Assembly (NCBI GenBank): GCA_900638155.1
Contig: LR134495.1
Location: 1,860,001 to 1,924,000 of the forward strand
DNA from: Mannheimia haemolytica
GTDB lineage: Bacteria; Pseudomonadota; Gammaproteobacteria; Enterobacterales; Pasteurellaceae
Length of the DNA stretch: 64,000 bases
Direction: 5' to 3'
The notes beneath the pieces were generated by a model. It had not been told where the DNA came from and made no database searches. It was given only the letters and a program-made list of their open reading frames with translations. The position numbers and the translations under genes were made by a program. Each line of letters begins with the position of its first letter. The stretch's first letter is position 1. Positions 39,848 through 49,564 of this stretch are shown piece after piece.

Positions 39848-40141
39848 ATGCAACAAGGTGGCGGAATGGAAATGATCTTTATCCTGATTATTTTCGGTGC
39901 AATTTTTTATTTTATGATTTATCGCCCACAGGCAAAACGCCAAAAACAACAACGTGATTTACTTGCAAGTCTGGCAAAAGGAGAAGAAGTGTTAACCAGC
40001 GGTGGTTTAATCGGTAAAATTACTAAAGTGACTGCTGATAACGACAACATCGTGATTGCATTAAATGACACTACCGAAGTAACCATCAAACGTGATTTCG
40101 TTGTTGCGGTATTACCAAAAGGTTCATTAAAATCACTTTAA
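39848..40141 (+). CDS. yajC: Sec translocase accessory subunit YajC
   Basis: 97 aa. One transmembrane helix near residues 8-23 (MEMIFILIIFGAIFYFMIYRPQ) is followed by a cytoplasmic domain with RPQAKRQKQQRDLLASLAKGEEVLTSGGLIGKI, the family signature. YajC joins SecDF in the holotranslocon. Start ATG follows AAGGAG. It is 39 bases upstream of secD, the conserved yajC-secD-secF order. Confidence 0.96.
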   Translation: MQQGGGMEMIFILIIFGAIFYFMIYRPQAKRQKQQRDLLASLAKGEEVLTSGGLIGKITKVTADNDNIVIALNDTTEVTIKRDFVVAVLPKGSLKSL

Positions 40142-40180
40142 TCAACCCTCTTATCAAACTTTAACATTCGGGGATTTATT

Positions 40181-42022
40181 GTGTTAAACCGTTTCCCTCT
40201 ATGGAAGAATTTAATGGTGATCTTCGTGATCGCCATTGGTGCTTTATATGCCCTTCCAAATTTATATGGCGAAGACCCGTCAGTACAGATTTCCGGTACT
40301 CGTGGGCAACAAGCCACGCCTGAAACACTTACTCAAGTGCAATCTACACTCTCATCAATGAATATTCAGCCGAAATCTGCCGTATTAGAAAATGGCTCGA
40401 TTTTAGTGCGTTTAGAGCGTGATGACCAACAACTTCCGGCAAAAGAAAAAATCTCGGAAGCCTTAGGCAATAACTATTCGGTGGCATTAAACCTTGCTCC
40501 GGCAACACCAAGCTGGCTGACCGGCATTGGTGGTAGCCCGATGAAACGTGGCTTAGACTTGCGTGGCGGTGTCCGCTTTTTAATGGAAGTGGATATGAAC
40601 ACGGCTCTTGCAAAACAGCAAGATACGTTGCAAGACAGCCTACGTAACGATTTCCGTAAAGAAAAATTGCAATATCAAGCGGTCAAAAAAGGCGAAAATT
40701 TTGCAACTGAGATTGAATTTGCCGATAACCAAACGGCAGAGAAAGCCGTGCGTTTAGTCCGCCGATCTCACCCAACACTTGATGCATTAGTCAATGAGAA
40801 TAAAGTGACTTTAACGCCTTCGGCACAAGCACTTTCTGAATCTCGTACTATGGCAATTGAGCAAAACCTCTCTATTTTGCGTAAACGTGTCGAAGAATTG
40901 GGTGTATCTGAACCGACCATTCAGCGTCAAGGTGCAGACCGTATTGTAGTTGAATTACCGGGTGTGCAAGATACCGCTCGTGCCAAAGAGCTTTTAGGTG
41001 CAACAGCAACCCTTGAGTTTCGCTTAGTCAATACTGAAGCTAATTTAGCCTCTGCGACAAAAGGCATCGTACCGGCAGATTCTGAAGTACAAAATAGCCG
41101 TGATGGTAATCCGGTGGTACTACGTCGCAAACCTTCTTTAGGCGGTGAACATATTATTGATGCGACCGCAGGAAAAGATGAGCGTGGTTTACCACAAGTA
41201 AGTATTCGACTGGATACCGAAGGTGGCGAAATGATGGGTGAAATTACTAAAATGGCAATCCAAAAACCGATGGCAACGCTTTATACCGAGTTTAAAGATT
41301 CAGGGCGTAAAGATGCTAACGGCAAAGTGATTTTAGAAAAACACCAAGAAGTAATTAACGTTGCGACTATTCAAACCCGTTTAGGTAATCAATTCCAAAT
41401 TACCGGGATTAACTCTGCAGCTGAAGCTCAAAACCTTGCCGTATTATTACGTTCCGGTGCGTTAATTGCTCCAATCGTGATTGTCGAAGAACGTACTATC
41501 GGGGCTTCTCTTGGTGCAGATAATGTGAAACAAGGTATGGAAGCAGGCTTACTCGGCTTAGGCCTAACCATTTTGTTCTGTTTAGTGTATTACAAAATGT
41601 TCGGCATTTTTGCTTCCCTTGCACTTATCTTCAATATGATTTTAACTGTAGGGTTAATGTCATTAATTGGAGCAACACTGACTATGCCGGGAATTGCCGG
41701 TATCGTACTTGCTGTGGGTATGTCGGTTGATGCAAACGTGCTAATTTATGAGCGAATCAAAGAAGAGCTACGTAACGGACGTTCCATTCAGCAAGCTATT
41801 CACGAAGGTTATAGCGGTGCGTTCTCCAGTATCTTTGACTCTAACCTCACTACCATTTTAACGTCTCTTGTGCTTTATGGTGTAGGAACAGGGCCGGTAA
41901 AAGGCTTTGCCGTCACCCTTGCGTTAGGGGTGATTATTTCGATGTTTACCGCAATTACCGGAACCCGTATGTTAGTAAACTGGGTTTATGGTGGCAAACG
42001 TGTGAAGAAACTTTGGATTTAA
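40181..42022 (+). CDS. secD: Protein translocase subunit SecD
   Basis: 613 aa, initiated by GTG at 40181 with GGGGAT upstream; the N-terminus LNRFPLWKNLMVIFVIAIGALYALPNLYGEDPSVQ matches E. coli. After the first helix comes the periplasmic P1 region including MKRGLDLRGGVRFLMEVDM, and then five C-terminal helices with GIAGIVLAVGMSVDANVLIYERIKEEL, which holds the conserved Asp for proton flow. SecDF uses proton motive force to pull proteins across the membrane. It lies between yajC and secF. Confidence 0.97.
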   Translation: MLNRFPLWKNLMVIFVIAIGALYALPNLYGEDPSVQISGTRGQQATPETLTQVQSTLSSMNIQPKSAVLENGSILVRLERDDQQLPAKEKISEALGNNYSVALNLAPATPSWLTGIGGSPMKRGLDLRGGVRFLMEVDMNTALAKQQDTLQDSLRNDFRKEKLQYQAVKKGENFATEIEFADNQTAEKAVRLVRRSHPTLDALVNENKVTLTPSAQALSESRTMAIEQNLSILRKRVEELGVSEPTIQRQGADRIVVELPGVQDTARAKELLGATATLEFRLVNTEANLASATKGIVPADSEVQNSRDGNPVVLRRKPSLGGEHIIDATAGKDERGLPQVSIRLDTEGGEMMGEITKMAIQKPMATLYTEFKDSGRKDANGKVILEKHQEVINVATIQTRLGNQFQITGINSAAEAQNLAVLLRSGALIAPIVIVEERTIGASLGADNVKQGMEAGLLGLGLTILFCLVYYKMFGIFASLALIFNMILTVGLMSLIGATLTMPGIAGIVLAVGMSVDANVLIYERIKEELRNGRSIQQAIHEGYSGAFSSIFDSNLTTILTSLVLYGVGTGPVKGFAVTLALGVIISMFTAITGTRMLVNWVYGGKRVKKLWI

Positions 42023-42031
42023 GGTGGAAAA

Positions 42032-43006
42032 ATGGCTATTGAAAATACAAAACAAGATGTAGCAGACGTTAAACTGCCTTATAAATTAATCCCCTTTATG
42101 AAATACCGCTATGTCGGATTCATTTTTTCGCTGATTGTCACTGCATTGTGTATTTTTACTATTGCGACAAAAGGCTTTAACTGGGGGTTAGATTTCACCG
42201 GCGGTACAGTCATTGAAACTCAATTTTCACAACCTGCCGATTTAGCAAAACTGCGTACAGAACTTGAAAACAGCGGTTATGGCAATGCGTTAGTGCAAAC
42301 CACAGGCAGTCAAAAAGACTTGATGATTCGCTTAGCTGCGAGTGCAGGCGATATGAGCGTTGGAAATAAAGTGATGGATATGATCCATCAAAAATTAGAT
42401 CCAAATGCGATTATCAAAAGCATTGAATTTGTCGGCCCAAATGTTGGGGAAGAGCTGACTCAAGGGGCTATTTATGCGACCTTAGCCACGCTGGCAATGC
42501 TACTCATTTATGTAGGAACACGCTTTGAATGGCGGTTAGCGGTAGGCGGTATCGTGGCTTTATTTCACGATGTATTAGTGACGATCGGGATTTTCTCGTT
42601 CTTACAGATTGAAATCGATTTAACCTTTGTAGCAGCGATTTTATCGGTTGTCGGTTACTCGTTAAATGACTCGATTGTGGTGTTTGACCGTGTACGTGAA
42701 AACTTTTCCAAAGTTCGCCGCTCCAGCTCCATTGAAATTATTGATATTTCCTTGAGCCAAACGCTTTCTCGTACATTAATGACCTCGGTAACTACCCTGT
42801 TTGTGGTGTTAGCTCTATACTATCTCGGTGGTCCAACCTTACACAGTTTCTCACTGGCTTTATTAATCGGTATCGGCTTCGGTACTTACTCATCGATTTA
42901 TATTGCCATTGGCTTAGCACTACAGCTTGGCTTAAAGCGTGAGCATATGGTTCAGCCTAAGGTTGAAAAAGAAGGGGCAGATCAAGACGCTTTCATCGAT
43001 TACTAA
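42032..43006 (+). CDS. secF: Protein translocase subunit SecF
   Basis: 324 aa. The first helix is followed by GFNWGLDFTGGTVIETQF (D1 motif), then a periplasmic domain and five helices with VVGYSLNDSIVVFDRVRENF (D4/D5 motif with conserved Asp) and SRTLMTSVTTLFVVLALYYLGG. It starts nine bases after secD. The C-terminal tail is acidic. It partners SecD. Confidence 0.97.
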   Translation: MAIENTKQDVADVKLPYKLIPFMKYRYVGFIFSLIVTALCIFTIATKGFNWGLDFTGGTVIETQFSQPADLAKLRTELENSGYGNALVQTTGSQKDLMIRLAASAGDMSVGNKVMDMIHQKLDPNAIIKSIEFVGPNVGEELTQGAIYATLATLAMLLIYVGTRFEWRLAVGGIVALFHDVLVTIGIFSFLQIEIDLTFVAAILSVVGYSLNDSIVVFDRVRENFSKVRRSSSIEIIDISLSQTLSRTLMTSVTTLFVVLALYYLGGPTLHSFSLALLIGIGFGTYSSIYIAIGLALQLGLKREHMVQPKVEKEGADQDAFIDY

Positions 43007-43015
43007 CCATCATAC

Positions 43016-43046
43016 AAAAGCAGGATTCATTCCTGCTTTTATTTTT
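43016..43046 (+). terminator. Intrinsic terminator after secF
   Basis: Perfect 10-bp stem AAAAGCAGGA / TCCTGCTTTT (43016-43025 with 43031-43040), loop TTCAT, then ATTTTTTG. Confidence 0.9.
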
Positions 43047-43064
43047 TGCCTTATATTTTAAGCC

Positions 43065-43080
43065 ACGCAAACGTTTGCTT
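43065..43080 (+). promoter_or_regulatory. PurR box upstream of the purine permease
   Basis: ACGCAAACGTTTGCTT matches the palindromic PurR consensus at 14 of 16 positions, with a perfect central core GCAAACGTTTGC. It ends 71 bases before the permease ATG. Confidence 0.88.
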
Positions 43081-43151
43081 ATTGTACCAAATTTCTGTAA
43101 AATTCCGAATCCCAAAATTTCCCCTTTCATTTTTTCTTTTTTGAGGTTCTT

Positions 43152-44453
43152 ATGTCTTTATTTAAATTTGAGGAGCGTGCTTCAAACGTTCGTCAAGAAG
43201 TAATTGCAGGTTTAACTACATTCCTCGCAATGGTGTATTCGGTTATTGTTGTGCCAGGAATGTTAAGCCAAGCCGGTTTCCCTGCCGAATCGGTGTTCAT
43301 TGCCACCTGCTTAGTTTCAGGTTTAGGTTCAATCTTAATCGGCTTATGGGCAAATGCACCAATGGCTATCGGTTGTGCGATTTCCTTAACTGCTTTTACA
43401 GCCTTTAGCTTAGTGTTAGGTCAACAAGTTTCTATTCCTGTCGCACTTGGGGCGATTTTCTTAATGGGGGTGGTGTTTACCTTAATTTCTGCCACCGGTA
43501 TCCGCACTTGGATTTTGCGTAACTTACCAAGCAGCATTGCTCACGGTGCAGGTATTGGGATCGGTTTATTCTTACTGATTATTGCCGCGACTAACGTTAA
43601 ATTAGTCATTAACAGTGGTATGGATATTCCGGTTAAATTAGGCGACTTTACCTCATTTCCGGTATTAATGTCATTAATCGGTTTAGCCGCTATTATCGGC
43701 TTAGAAAAACTGAAAGTAAAAGGCAGCATTTTATGGGTGATTATTGCGATTACCATCGTAGGCTTAATTTTTGACCCTAACGTAAAATACGCAGGCTTTT
43801 TCAAAATGCCGAGTTTTGGTGAAAATTCGCAATTCCTAAATCTTGATATTATGGGAGCATTAAATACCGCCATTTTACCTGTCGTATTTGCGTTAGTAAT
43901 GACCGCTATTTTTGATGCAACAGGTACTATCCGTGCGGTTGCAGGGCAAGCCGGTTTATTAGATAAAGACGGACAAATTATCAATGGCGATAAAGCCCTA
44001 ACTTCTGACTCATTCGGCTCAATTTTATCGGGCTTATTTGGTACAGCACCAGCGGCAGTGTATATTGAATCGGCAGCAGGTACAGCCGTTGGTGGTAAAA
44101 CCGGTTTAACCGCTGTAGTGGTTGGTATCGGTTTCTTATTTATGCTGCTCTTCCAACCTCTTGCATTCTTAGTGCCAAGCTATGCTACCGCACCGGCATT
44201 AATGTATGTGGGCTTATTAATGCTAAGTAATGTCTCTAAATTAGATTTCAGCGATTTTGTAGGTGCAATGGCAGGCTTAGTATGTGCGGTATTTATCGTA
44301 TTAACCGCTAACATCGTAACCGGTATTATGCTAGGCTTCGCAACACTGGTGATTGGTCGCTTAATTTCAGGTGAAGCCAATAAATTAAACCTAGGCACAG
44401 TGATTATTGCGATTATGTTAGTTACCTTCTACGCTTTTGGCTTAGCGATTTAA
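43152..44453 (+). CDS. NCS2-family purine permease (AzgA / adenine-guanine-hypoxanthine type)
   Basis: 433 aa with 12-14 hydrophobic helices. The AzgA-branch signatures are the N-terminal [68 protein letters not shown] and [27 protein letters not shown]. coli relatives (PurP, YicO, GhxP, GhxQ) import adenine or guanine/hypoxanthine by proton symport. The upstream PurR box supports a purine substrate; which base cannot be read. It is monocistronic, ended by an uptake-sequence terminator. Confidence 0.88.
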   Translation: MSLFKFEERASNVRQEVIAGLTTFLAMVYSVIVVPGMLSQAGFPAESVFIATCLVSGLGSILIGLWANAPMAIGCAISLTAFTAFSLVLGQQVSIPVALGAIFLMGVVFTLISATGIRTWILRNLPSSIAHGAGIGIGLFLLIIAATNVKLVINSGMDIPVKLGDFTSFPVLMSLIGLAAIIGLEKLKVKGSILWVIIAITIVGLIFDPNVKYAGFFKMPSFGENSQFLNLDIMGALNTAILPVVFALVMTAIFDATGTIRAVAGQAGLLDKDGQIINGDKALTSDSFGSILSGLFGTAPAAVYIESAAGTAVGGKTGLTAVVVGIGFLFMLLFQPLAFLVPSYATAPALMYVGLLMLSNVSKLDFSDFVGAMAGLVCAVFIVLTANIVTGIMLGFATLVIGRLISGEANKLNLGTVIIAIMLVTFYAFGLAI

Positions 44454-44477
44454 TTTGCAAAACATAAGAGAAAAAAT

Positions 44478-44515
44478 ACCGCTTGTAATGTTCAATTACA
44501 AGCGGTTATTTTTGC
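44478..44515 (+). terminator. Terminator made of an inverted pair of uptake signals
   Basis: ACCGCTTGTAAT / ATTACAAGCGGT (44478-44489 with 44495-44506) form a perfect 12-bp stem with loop GTTCA, followed by TATTTTTGC. Both arms contain the 9-base uptake core, so DNA uptake and termination functions coincide. Confidence 0.9.
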
Positions 44516-44529
44516 TCTAAAATTTGCAA

Positions 44530-44856
44530 TCAACTTAAAATAGATAAAAACACATTCACACCTAAAATCCCCAACGCTACGCTTAAAAAGGTATTTTTCA
44601 GCCAAACATAGCTACCTAATACGCCTATTAAAGCCAGAATTTGTGCCAATATTAAGTTAAAGCCTTCCCCGTTTTTAGGAAAGTTTAGGCTCGTTAAAAG
44701 CAATAAAAGCATAATCACAAGCGGTAACATTTTGTTTAATTTTTGCAAAATGGGCGAAGATAACACCTTTTTCGGTAAAAATTCCGGCAAAAAACGACAA
44801 ATTTGCGAGCCGAGCACTAATGCTGCAAACATTATCAAAATATCATTTGTGCTCAT
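44530..44856 (-). CDS. azlD: Branched-chain amino acid exporter small subunit, AzlD family
   Basis: 108 aa, nearly all hydrophobic, with four segments. NDILIMFAALVLGSQICRFLPEFLPKKVLSSP has the conserved R-x-L-P motif of the AzlD/YgaH family. AzlD works with AzlC as a two-component exporter of branched-chain amino acids or analogues. Its start overlaps the azlC end by 14 bases, so the two are coupled. An uptake signal lies within the gene. The substrate is by family only. Confidence 0.85.
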   Translation of the reverse strand: MSTNDILIMFAALVLGSQICRFLPEFLPKKVLSSPILQKLNKMLPLVIMLLLLLTSLNFPKNGEGFNLILAQILALIGVLGSYVWLKNTFLSVALGILGVNVFLSILS

Positions 44857-45541
44857 TTTCTACTCCTTTCTCTAGTTTGATTGAAGAAGATTGAGGTAAT
44901 AAAGCCACAATAACAATCGCTACTAAAATTGCCACCAATAACACGCTGGTTTCGGTAATCTGACGAGCAAGTAAAAATCCGATTAACGCAATCACAATCG
45001 GTTTCCATTGTTTTTGGTTTTTGTATTGCTCATAGGCTAAAATTGCAAACAAACAAGGCAGAGCAAAATCCAAATGCGGAATATAGTTCGCCACTGAATC
45101 GCCTAACAACACACCGACAATCGTGGAAAATGTCCAATAAGCCACACATAGCACAGCGATTTTAAAGAATAATGCTTGCTTTTGCTCTTTCGGTAATGAA
45201 GATAACACCGCAAAGCCTTCATCGGTTAAACCGGCAATAGCAACCAGACTTTTCGCTTTGGATATCGGCTTATGCTCCATCATATTTAAGGTATAAAAAC
45301 TAAAACGTAGGCTCATTAACAGCGTACTCAAAAAAACCGACACTGCCCCAACACCGGAGACAAAAAACGGAATCGCTGCATATTGTGCCGTCCCCGATAC
45401 CACGGTAAAACTCATTACAATCGTAAACCACGCAGGCATTCCGGCATTAGTGGCAAGCATTCCGTAAGCTACACCTGCGGCAAAATAGCCCATAAAAATC
45501 GGCATGGTTAATTTAAGAGCATATTTCCAACTATTTTCCAT
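44843..45541 (-). CDS. azlC: Branched-chain amino acid exporter large subunit, AzlC family
   Basis: 232 aa with about five to six hydrophobic segments. MPIFMGYFAAGVAYGMLATNAGMPAWFTIVMSFTVVSGTAQYAAIPF is the AzlC/YgaZ signature with the G-T-A-Q-Y/F motif, and LMSLRFSFYTLNM with the conserved Arg follows. The partner AzlD is directly downstream. E. coli YgaZH exports valine and methionine; substrate here is inferred at best as branched-chain amino acids. Confidence 0.87.
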   Translation of the reverse strand: MENSWKYALKLTMPIFMGYFAAGVAYGMLATNAGMPAWFTIVMSFTVVSGTAQYAAIPFFVSGVGAVSVFLSTLLMSLRFSFYTLNMMEHKPISKAKSLVAIAGLTDEGFAVLSSLPKEQKQALFFKIAVLCVAYWTFSTIVGVLLGDSVANYIPHLDFALPCLFAILAYEQYKNQKQWKPIVIALIGFLLARQITETSVLLVAILVAIVIVALLPQSSSIKLEKGVENEHK

Positions 45542-45762
45542 AACTAAAATTTAACATTAGACTAAAGGCATTTATTATTCTGAATTTTGACAAAATAGCA
45601 AGAGCTACTACAAGCGGTTATTTTTTGCTAAAACTTGCAAATAGTTGGTAAATATTAAAGTAATAGGCACAATTGCCCTACTTCATTGCAATTAACTATT
45701 TTCAACCAGCGCTTTGAAATGCTAGACTTCACTACCTTTTATTTTATGTTTTCAGGAAAGTG

Positions 45763-46800
45763 ATGAACGTACTCAAATTAATCTCATTAAAATCGATCTT
45801 AATCGCCTCTGGCATTTTCTTATCGGCTCAAACAGCACAAGCAGAAGGCCGTTTAACTGTTTATTGCTCGGTACAAAATAATGTTTGTGAAGAAATGACC
45901 AAGCAATTTTCACACAAATATAATGTCGAAACTAAATTCATTCACGGCGGAACCGGTACAATTTTCGGAAAAGTAAAAGCGGAAGCATCGAACCCTCAGG
46001 CAGATATTTGGTATGGCGGCACGATTGAACCTCACTTTCAAGCAGGCGAATTAGGCTTACTGGAAGCCTACCGTTCACCAAAACAAGCTGAAATTCTGCC
46101 ACAATTTAAATTCTTAGTTGAAAGTGAACAAGGTAAATTTACCTCTATCGTTTATATGCTTGTATTAGGGTTAGGCGTGAATACCGAAAAACTCGCCAAA
46201 CTAGGCATTGAGGCACCGAAAAAATGGGAAGATTTATTAGATCCTCGCTTAAAAGGTGAAGTACAACTACCTGACCCTCGTAGCTCCGGCACGACTTATA
46301 CGTTTATGACCACTCTTTCAACCTTATGGGGCGAAGAGAAAACCTTTGATTATCTGAAAAAACTCAACAATAACGTCTCACAATATGTGAAAAGCACCCT
46401 AGTCACCAGCAATCTTGCCCGTGGTGAAAGCGCAGTTACAGTAGGCTTTGTACATAGTTATGCCACTGAAAAAGAAAAAGGTGCGCCTATTGAAGCCATT
46501 ATTCCGGAAGGTAAAGTGGGCTATGCGTTAGGCGGTGTCAGCATTATCAAAAATGCCCGTAATTTAGATAACGCCAAACTCTTTATGGATTGGGTGCTTT
46601 CAAAAGAAGCACAGGAAATTCCTTGGAAAAAACACGGTGTTTACCAAACCCCAACAAACATCAATGCCGAAGTTGCTCCACAATCAACCAAAGCCGATGC
46701 GTTAGACTTTGTGGAAATTGATTACCAAAAAGCAGGTTCCAGCGAAGAGGGCAAACGCTTAATTGATAAATGGTTGGCGGAAATTAAATTAGCAAACTAG
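45763..46800 (+). CDS. ABC transporter periplasmic binding protein, AfuA-like, without its permease
   Basis: 345 aa from the ATG at 45763 (AGGAAAG upstream; a GTG one codon earlier is also possible). A signal peptide ends at QTAQA|EGRL (about residue 29). The mature protein has LTVYCSVQNNVCEEMTKQFSHKYNVETKFIHGGTGT, DIWYGGTIEPHFQAGELG, DPRSSGTTYTFM and GYALGGVSIIKNARNLDNAKLFMDW, closely matching the AfuA family of Pasteurellaceae. AfuA was first named for Fe3+ and later reported to bind hexose phosphates; I cannot tell which applies. No permease or ATPase gene adjoins it, and terminators lie on both sides. Confidence 0.82.
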   Translation: MNVLKLISLKSILIASGIFLSAQTAQAEGRLTVYCSVQNNVCEEMTKQFSHKYNVETKFIHGGTGTIFGKVKAEASNPQADIWYGGTIEPHFQAGELGLLEAYRSPKQAEILPQFKFLVESEQGKFTSIVYMLVLGLGVNTEKLAKLGIEAPKKWEDLLDPRLKGEVQLPDPRSSGTTYTFMTTLSTLWGEEKTFDYLKKLNNNVSQYVKSTLVTSNLARGESAVTVGFVHSYATEKEKGAPIEAIIPEGKVGYALGGVSIIKNARNLDNAKLFMDWVLSKEAQEIPWKKHGVYQTPTNINAEVAPQSTKADALDFVEIDYQKAGSSEEGKRLIDKWLAEIKLAN

Positions 46801-46854
46801 GCGTGAGTATTTGCAAAAATAGGCAAGAAAATAACCGCTTGTTATTTTGCCATA

Positions 46855-46884
46855 AAAAATCCGCATCATTTGATGCGGATTTTT
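46855..46884. terminator. Bidirectional terminator between the binding protein gene and ndh
   Basis: A 14-bp perfect stem AAAAATCCGCATCA / TGATGCGGATTTTT (46855-46868 with 46871-46884) with A-run and T-run on opposite sides works for both convergent genes. Confidence 0.92.
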
Positions 46885-46886
46885 GT

Positions 46887-48167
46887 TTAATGTAGTTTCA
46901 TTGTTGGTCTCAAGAAACGGTTAATTTGCCCTACCAACACAATCAAGCCGGTTTTGACACAGCCGTGTAATGCCACTTGGTGCATTCGATAAAGCGAGAG
47001 GTAAGCCAAGCGGGCAATTTTACCTTCAATAAACATATCACCGCTCACTAAATTCCCCATTAGGCTGCCCACCGTGCCGAATTTTGAGAAGGAAAGCAGT
47101 GAGCCTTTATCGTTAAATCGAAACGGCTTCATCTCTTTTCCTTCTATCAATGCCACAATATTTTTACCACATCGGGTTGCCATTTGGTGGGCTGCTTGTG
47201 CTCTGGGTGGAATTGGCTTGCCATCTTGAATTAATGATGCACAATCGCCAATGACAAACACCGACTCATCAACGGTCGTTTGTAGCGTGTCTTTAATCTC
47301 AATTTGGTTCAAGCGGTTAGTTTCAAAACCAAATTCACGGGTAATTTCAGGGGCTTTCACGCCAGCCGCCCAAACCATAATATCCGCCTCAATTTTCTCA
47401 CCTAAACGGGTCATTAGCCCATCTGGACGAGCTTCGGTAATCATCGTACCTAAACGCACCGAAACACCGGCTTTTTTCAATTCGTGGAAAGCAGAAACCG
47501 ACACTTTCTCCGGTAATGCCGGAATTAAACGAGGGCCAGCCTCAATTAAAGTCACTTTCAAGCTGGCTCGATTTAATTTACCAAAACCGTAAGAATTTAA
47601 ATTCTTCACAACGTGGTAAAGCTCGGCTGAAAGCTCAATACCTGTTGCTCCACCGCCCACAATCGCAATTTTTACATCTTTATTTTCACTATGTGAAAAA
47701 CGTAAAAACAGCTCCATCATGCGTTTTTGGAAATCTTTTGCCTGCTCTGAGCCATCTAAGAAAATGCAATTCTCTGCAACCCCTTTAGTGCCAAAATCGT
47801 TAGATTTACTGCCGATCGCGATCACTAATTTGTCATAACTGATATGGCGTTCTTTAACGAGAAGTTGGTTTTGATCATTATAAATCGGAGCGAGTGAAAC
47901 CGTTTTCTTCTCTCTATCTACCGCCACCAGCGTACCTTGCTGAAATTCAAAACTATGATTTTTAGCGTGAGCCCGATAGCTTAACGCATCAGTTCCCTCA
48001 TCAATAGTACCAGTTGCCACCTCGTGCAACAGTGGTTTCCATAAATGCGTTGCATTGCGGTCAATCAGCACCACTTTTGCCTTTTGCTTACGCCCTAATT
48101 TGTTGCCCAGATAGGTTGCAAGCTCCAAACCGCCTGCACCGCCACCTACAATTACAATTGTTTCCAT
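46887..48167 (-). CDS. ndh: NADH:quinone oxidoreductase, type II
   Basis: 426 aa. Two dinucleotide-binding folds are visible: FAD at the N-terminus (ETIVIVGGGAGGLELATYLG) and NADH in the middle (KIAIVGGGATGIELSAELYH). VFVIGDCASL is the second FAD contact and PPRAQAAHQMA the quinone/membrane-adjacent signature of NDH-2. It passes electrons from NADH to quinone without proton pumping, as a peripheral inner-membrane enzyme. The C-terminal part with LYRMHQVALHG fits membrane association. Confidence 0.96.
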   Translation of the reverse strand: METIVIVGGGAGGLELATYLGNKLGRKQKAKVVLIDRNATHLWKPLLHEVATGTIDEGTDALSYRAHAKNHSFEFQQGTLVAVDREKKTVSLAPIYNDQNQLLVKERHISYDKLVIAIGSKSNDFGTKGVAENCIFLDGSEQAKDFQKRMMELFLRFSHSENKDVKIAIVGGGATGIELSAELYHVVKNLNSYGFGKLNRASLKVTLIEAGPRLIPALPEKVSVSAFHELKKAGVSVRLGTMITEARPDGLMTRLGEKIEADIMVWAAGVKAPEITREFGFETNRLNQIEIKDTLQTTVDESVFVIGDCASLIQDGKPIPPRAQAAHQMATRCGKNIVALIEGKEMKPFRFNDKGSLLSFSKFGTVGSLMGNLVSGDMFIEGKIARLAYLSLYRMHQVALHGCVKTGLIVLVGQINRFLRPTMKLH

Positions 48168-48271
48168 AAATACTCCGGAAATAAAATTAAAAATAAAAAC
48201 TACGGCAAATTGTAGGCGTTTAAATGGGAATGTCTAGCTAAATCATAACATTCTCTTAACTTTTATCCACC

Positions 48272-48766
48272 TTAACTGTTCTCTACAAAGTGGAGCGGGG
48301 TTTTACATAAGCGGCAAATATAGCTTTTTTTATCTCGCATCACGGCATTATGTCGGCGAATGGAAAGCTGGTGAGTCTGGCAGGCACATTGGTAACTAAA
48401 TTGCTGCTGCACACTTTGGGTATCAAAACAATGGTAAATTTCCGCCGGTACACCCAGTACAGTTTCCATCATCATTTTCCACTCTTTACCGTGAGATTGT
48501 ACCCGCCCAAAGTGTTGATAAACCAAGATATGAGCCAATTCGTGCGGCACAACTTGGCGGATAAATGCCTGTTCATTCTCTTGCAATAACACAGGGTTAA
48601 ACCGCACTTCGTTGCGTTCAAGATAAGCAACACCGGCTTTTACACCACGCATCGCATAGCTAATGGTTGGTGGCGTAAAAGTGGTATTAAAATAGTGATT
48701 TGCACGTTCAAGATCACGCTTTAATTGGCGTTGAACCTGCATTTTCAGTTGGCGAAGATCTGCCAT
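48272..48766 (-). CDS. sprT: SprT-family zinc metalloprotease-like protein
   Basis: 164 aa. The zinc motif HELAH is at about residues 75-79 ([29 protein letters not shown]), with the third ligand likely the H of SHGKEW. The C-terminal zinc ribbon has C-x-C...C-x-x-C (YQCACQ and ICRLCKTPL). The SprT/SprT-like family includes eukaryotic Spartan, a DNA-protein crosslink protease; the bacterial role is not settled. The ATG overlaps the stop of the upstream RNase gene by one base (TAATG), suggesting coupling. Confidence 0.9.
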   Translation of the reverse strand: MADLRQLKMQVQRQLKRDLERANHYFNTTFTPPTISYAMRGVKAGVAYLERNEVRFNPVLLQENEQAFIRQVVPHELAHILVYQHFGRVQSHGKEWKMMMETVLGVPAEIYHCFDTQSVQQQFSYQCACQTHQLSIRRHNAVMRDKKSYICRLCKTPLHFVENS

Positions 48767-49479
48767 TAACGTGGGCAGTCCATCGGTTGAAATGCCTTAT
48801 CATAGCAAATATACAGCTCATCTTTGCCGCCACCTAAATAGATGTTTTGCAAATGAGGGTTATTCGCTCGCATCCAGTTAAAAAGTGCTAATTTAGACAT
48901 TTCGGTATCCGGTAATTTGAGCTGATTAAATAGCTCTTTTTGTTTGGCGAAGTAATCATTCGCTTGGTTAAAGGCACAAGCACCGTGTTTTTCCCATTCG
49001 CCTTGCAACAAAGTTGCCCCCGGCGATTCAGCTAAATATTGCTTAATCGTCTGCTCTGCCACCATCGGCAAATCGCCTTGGCAATAACGAGGGTGTTCAT
49101 CAACACTTCTTGCCTTGCCACTTTGCGGCCATAAGCCATGAATAACCCAACCAAAATCTGCTGAGCCACCACATTGATATTCCAAATGAGACGGAATTTT
49201 ACCGTGATTATTTCGCTTTTGTTTTTGGCAAAACGCAGGCGACCACGACAACGCTAAGGTGTAATAATCGGTATCTACAATATGCTGTTTCAAACGGTCG
49301 TTTTTCATCTGCACATCATAGTTACCCAATGATGAAGTTGAAACTTGATGAGTCTGGCTACTTCGGGTAGATTTTTCCTGTGCTTTTGAAGGCTCTTTTT
49401 TATCAAAAAAGCTAAAAATTTGAGAAATGATTGCCAACACAACAATGACAATCAAAGAAACTAATTTTTTCTGGTTCAT
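48766..49479 (-). CDS. RNase T2-family ribonuclease, membrane-anchored or secreted
   Basis: 237 aa. The N-terminus has KK then a hydrophobic helix ([20 protein letters not shown]) without a clear cleavage site, then a Ser/Gln/Thr-rich linker to about residue 65. The catalytic motifs are [15 protein letters not shown] and [15 protein letters not shown] with both catalytic His residues and the Glu. Cysteines expected for disulfides are present, ending in CPR. It belongs with E. coli RNase I (rna), which degrades RNA in the periplasm. It is upstream of and coupled to sprT. The mobile element at 49565 lies 86 bases upstream of its start. Confidence 0.88.
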   Translation of the reverse strand: MNQKKLVSLIVIVVLAIISQIFSFFDKKEPSKAQEKSTRSSQTHQVSTSSLGNYDVQMKNDRLKQHIVDTDYYTLALSWSPAFCQKQKRNNHGKIPSHLEYQCGGSADFGWVIHGLWPQSGKARSVDEHPRYCQGDLPMVAEQTIKQYLAESPGATLLQGEWEKHGACAFNQANDYFAKQKELFNQLKLPDTEMSKLALFNWMRANNPHLQNIYLGGGKDELYICYDKAFQPMDCPR

Positions 49480-49556
49480 AAATATAAAATCTTAAAGTAT
49501 AGAAATATTAGGTCAAACGCCCCTAACAAGCGGGCATATTTTAGCGTTTTTTTGCA

Positions 49557-49564
49557 AAATTTTC
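49557..49564. repeat. Left target-site duplication
   Basis: AAATTTTC, identical to 58509-58516 at the other end and abutting the terminal inverted repeat. Confidence 0.85.
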
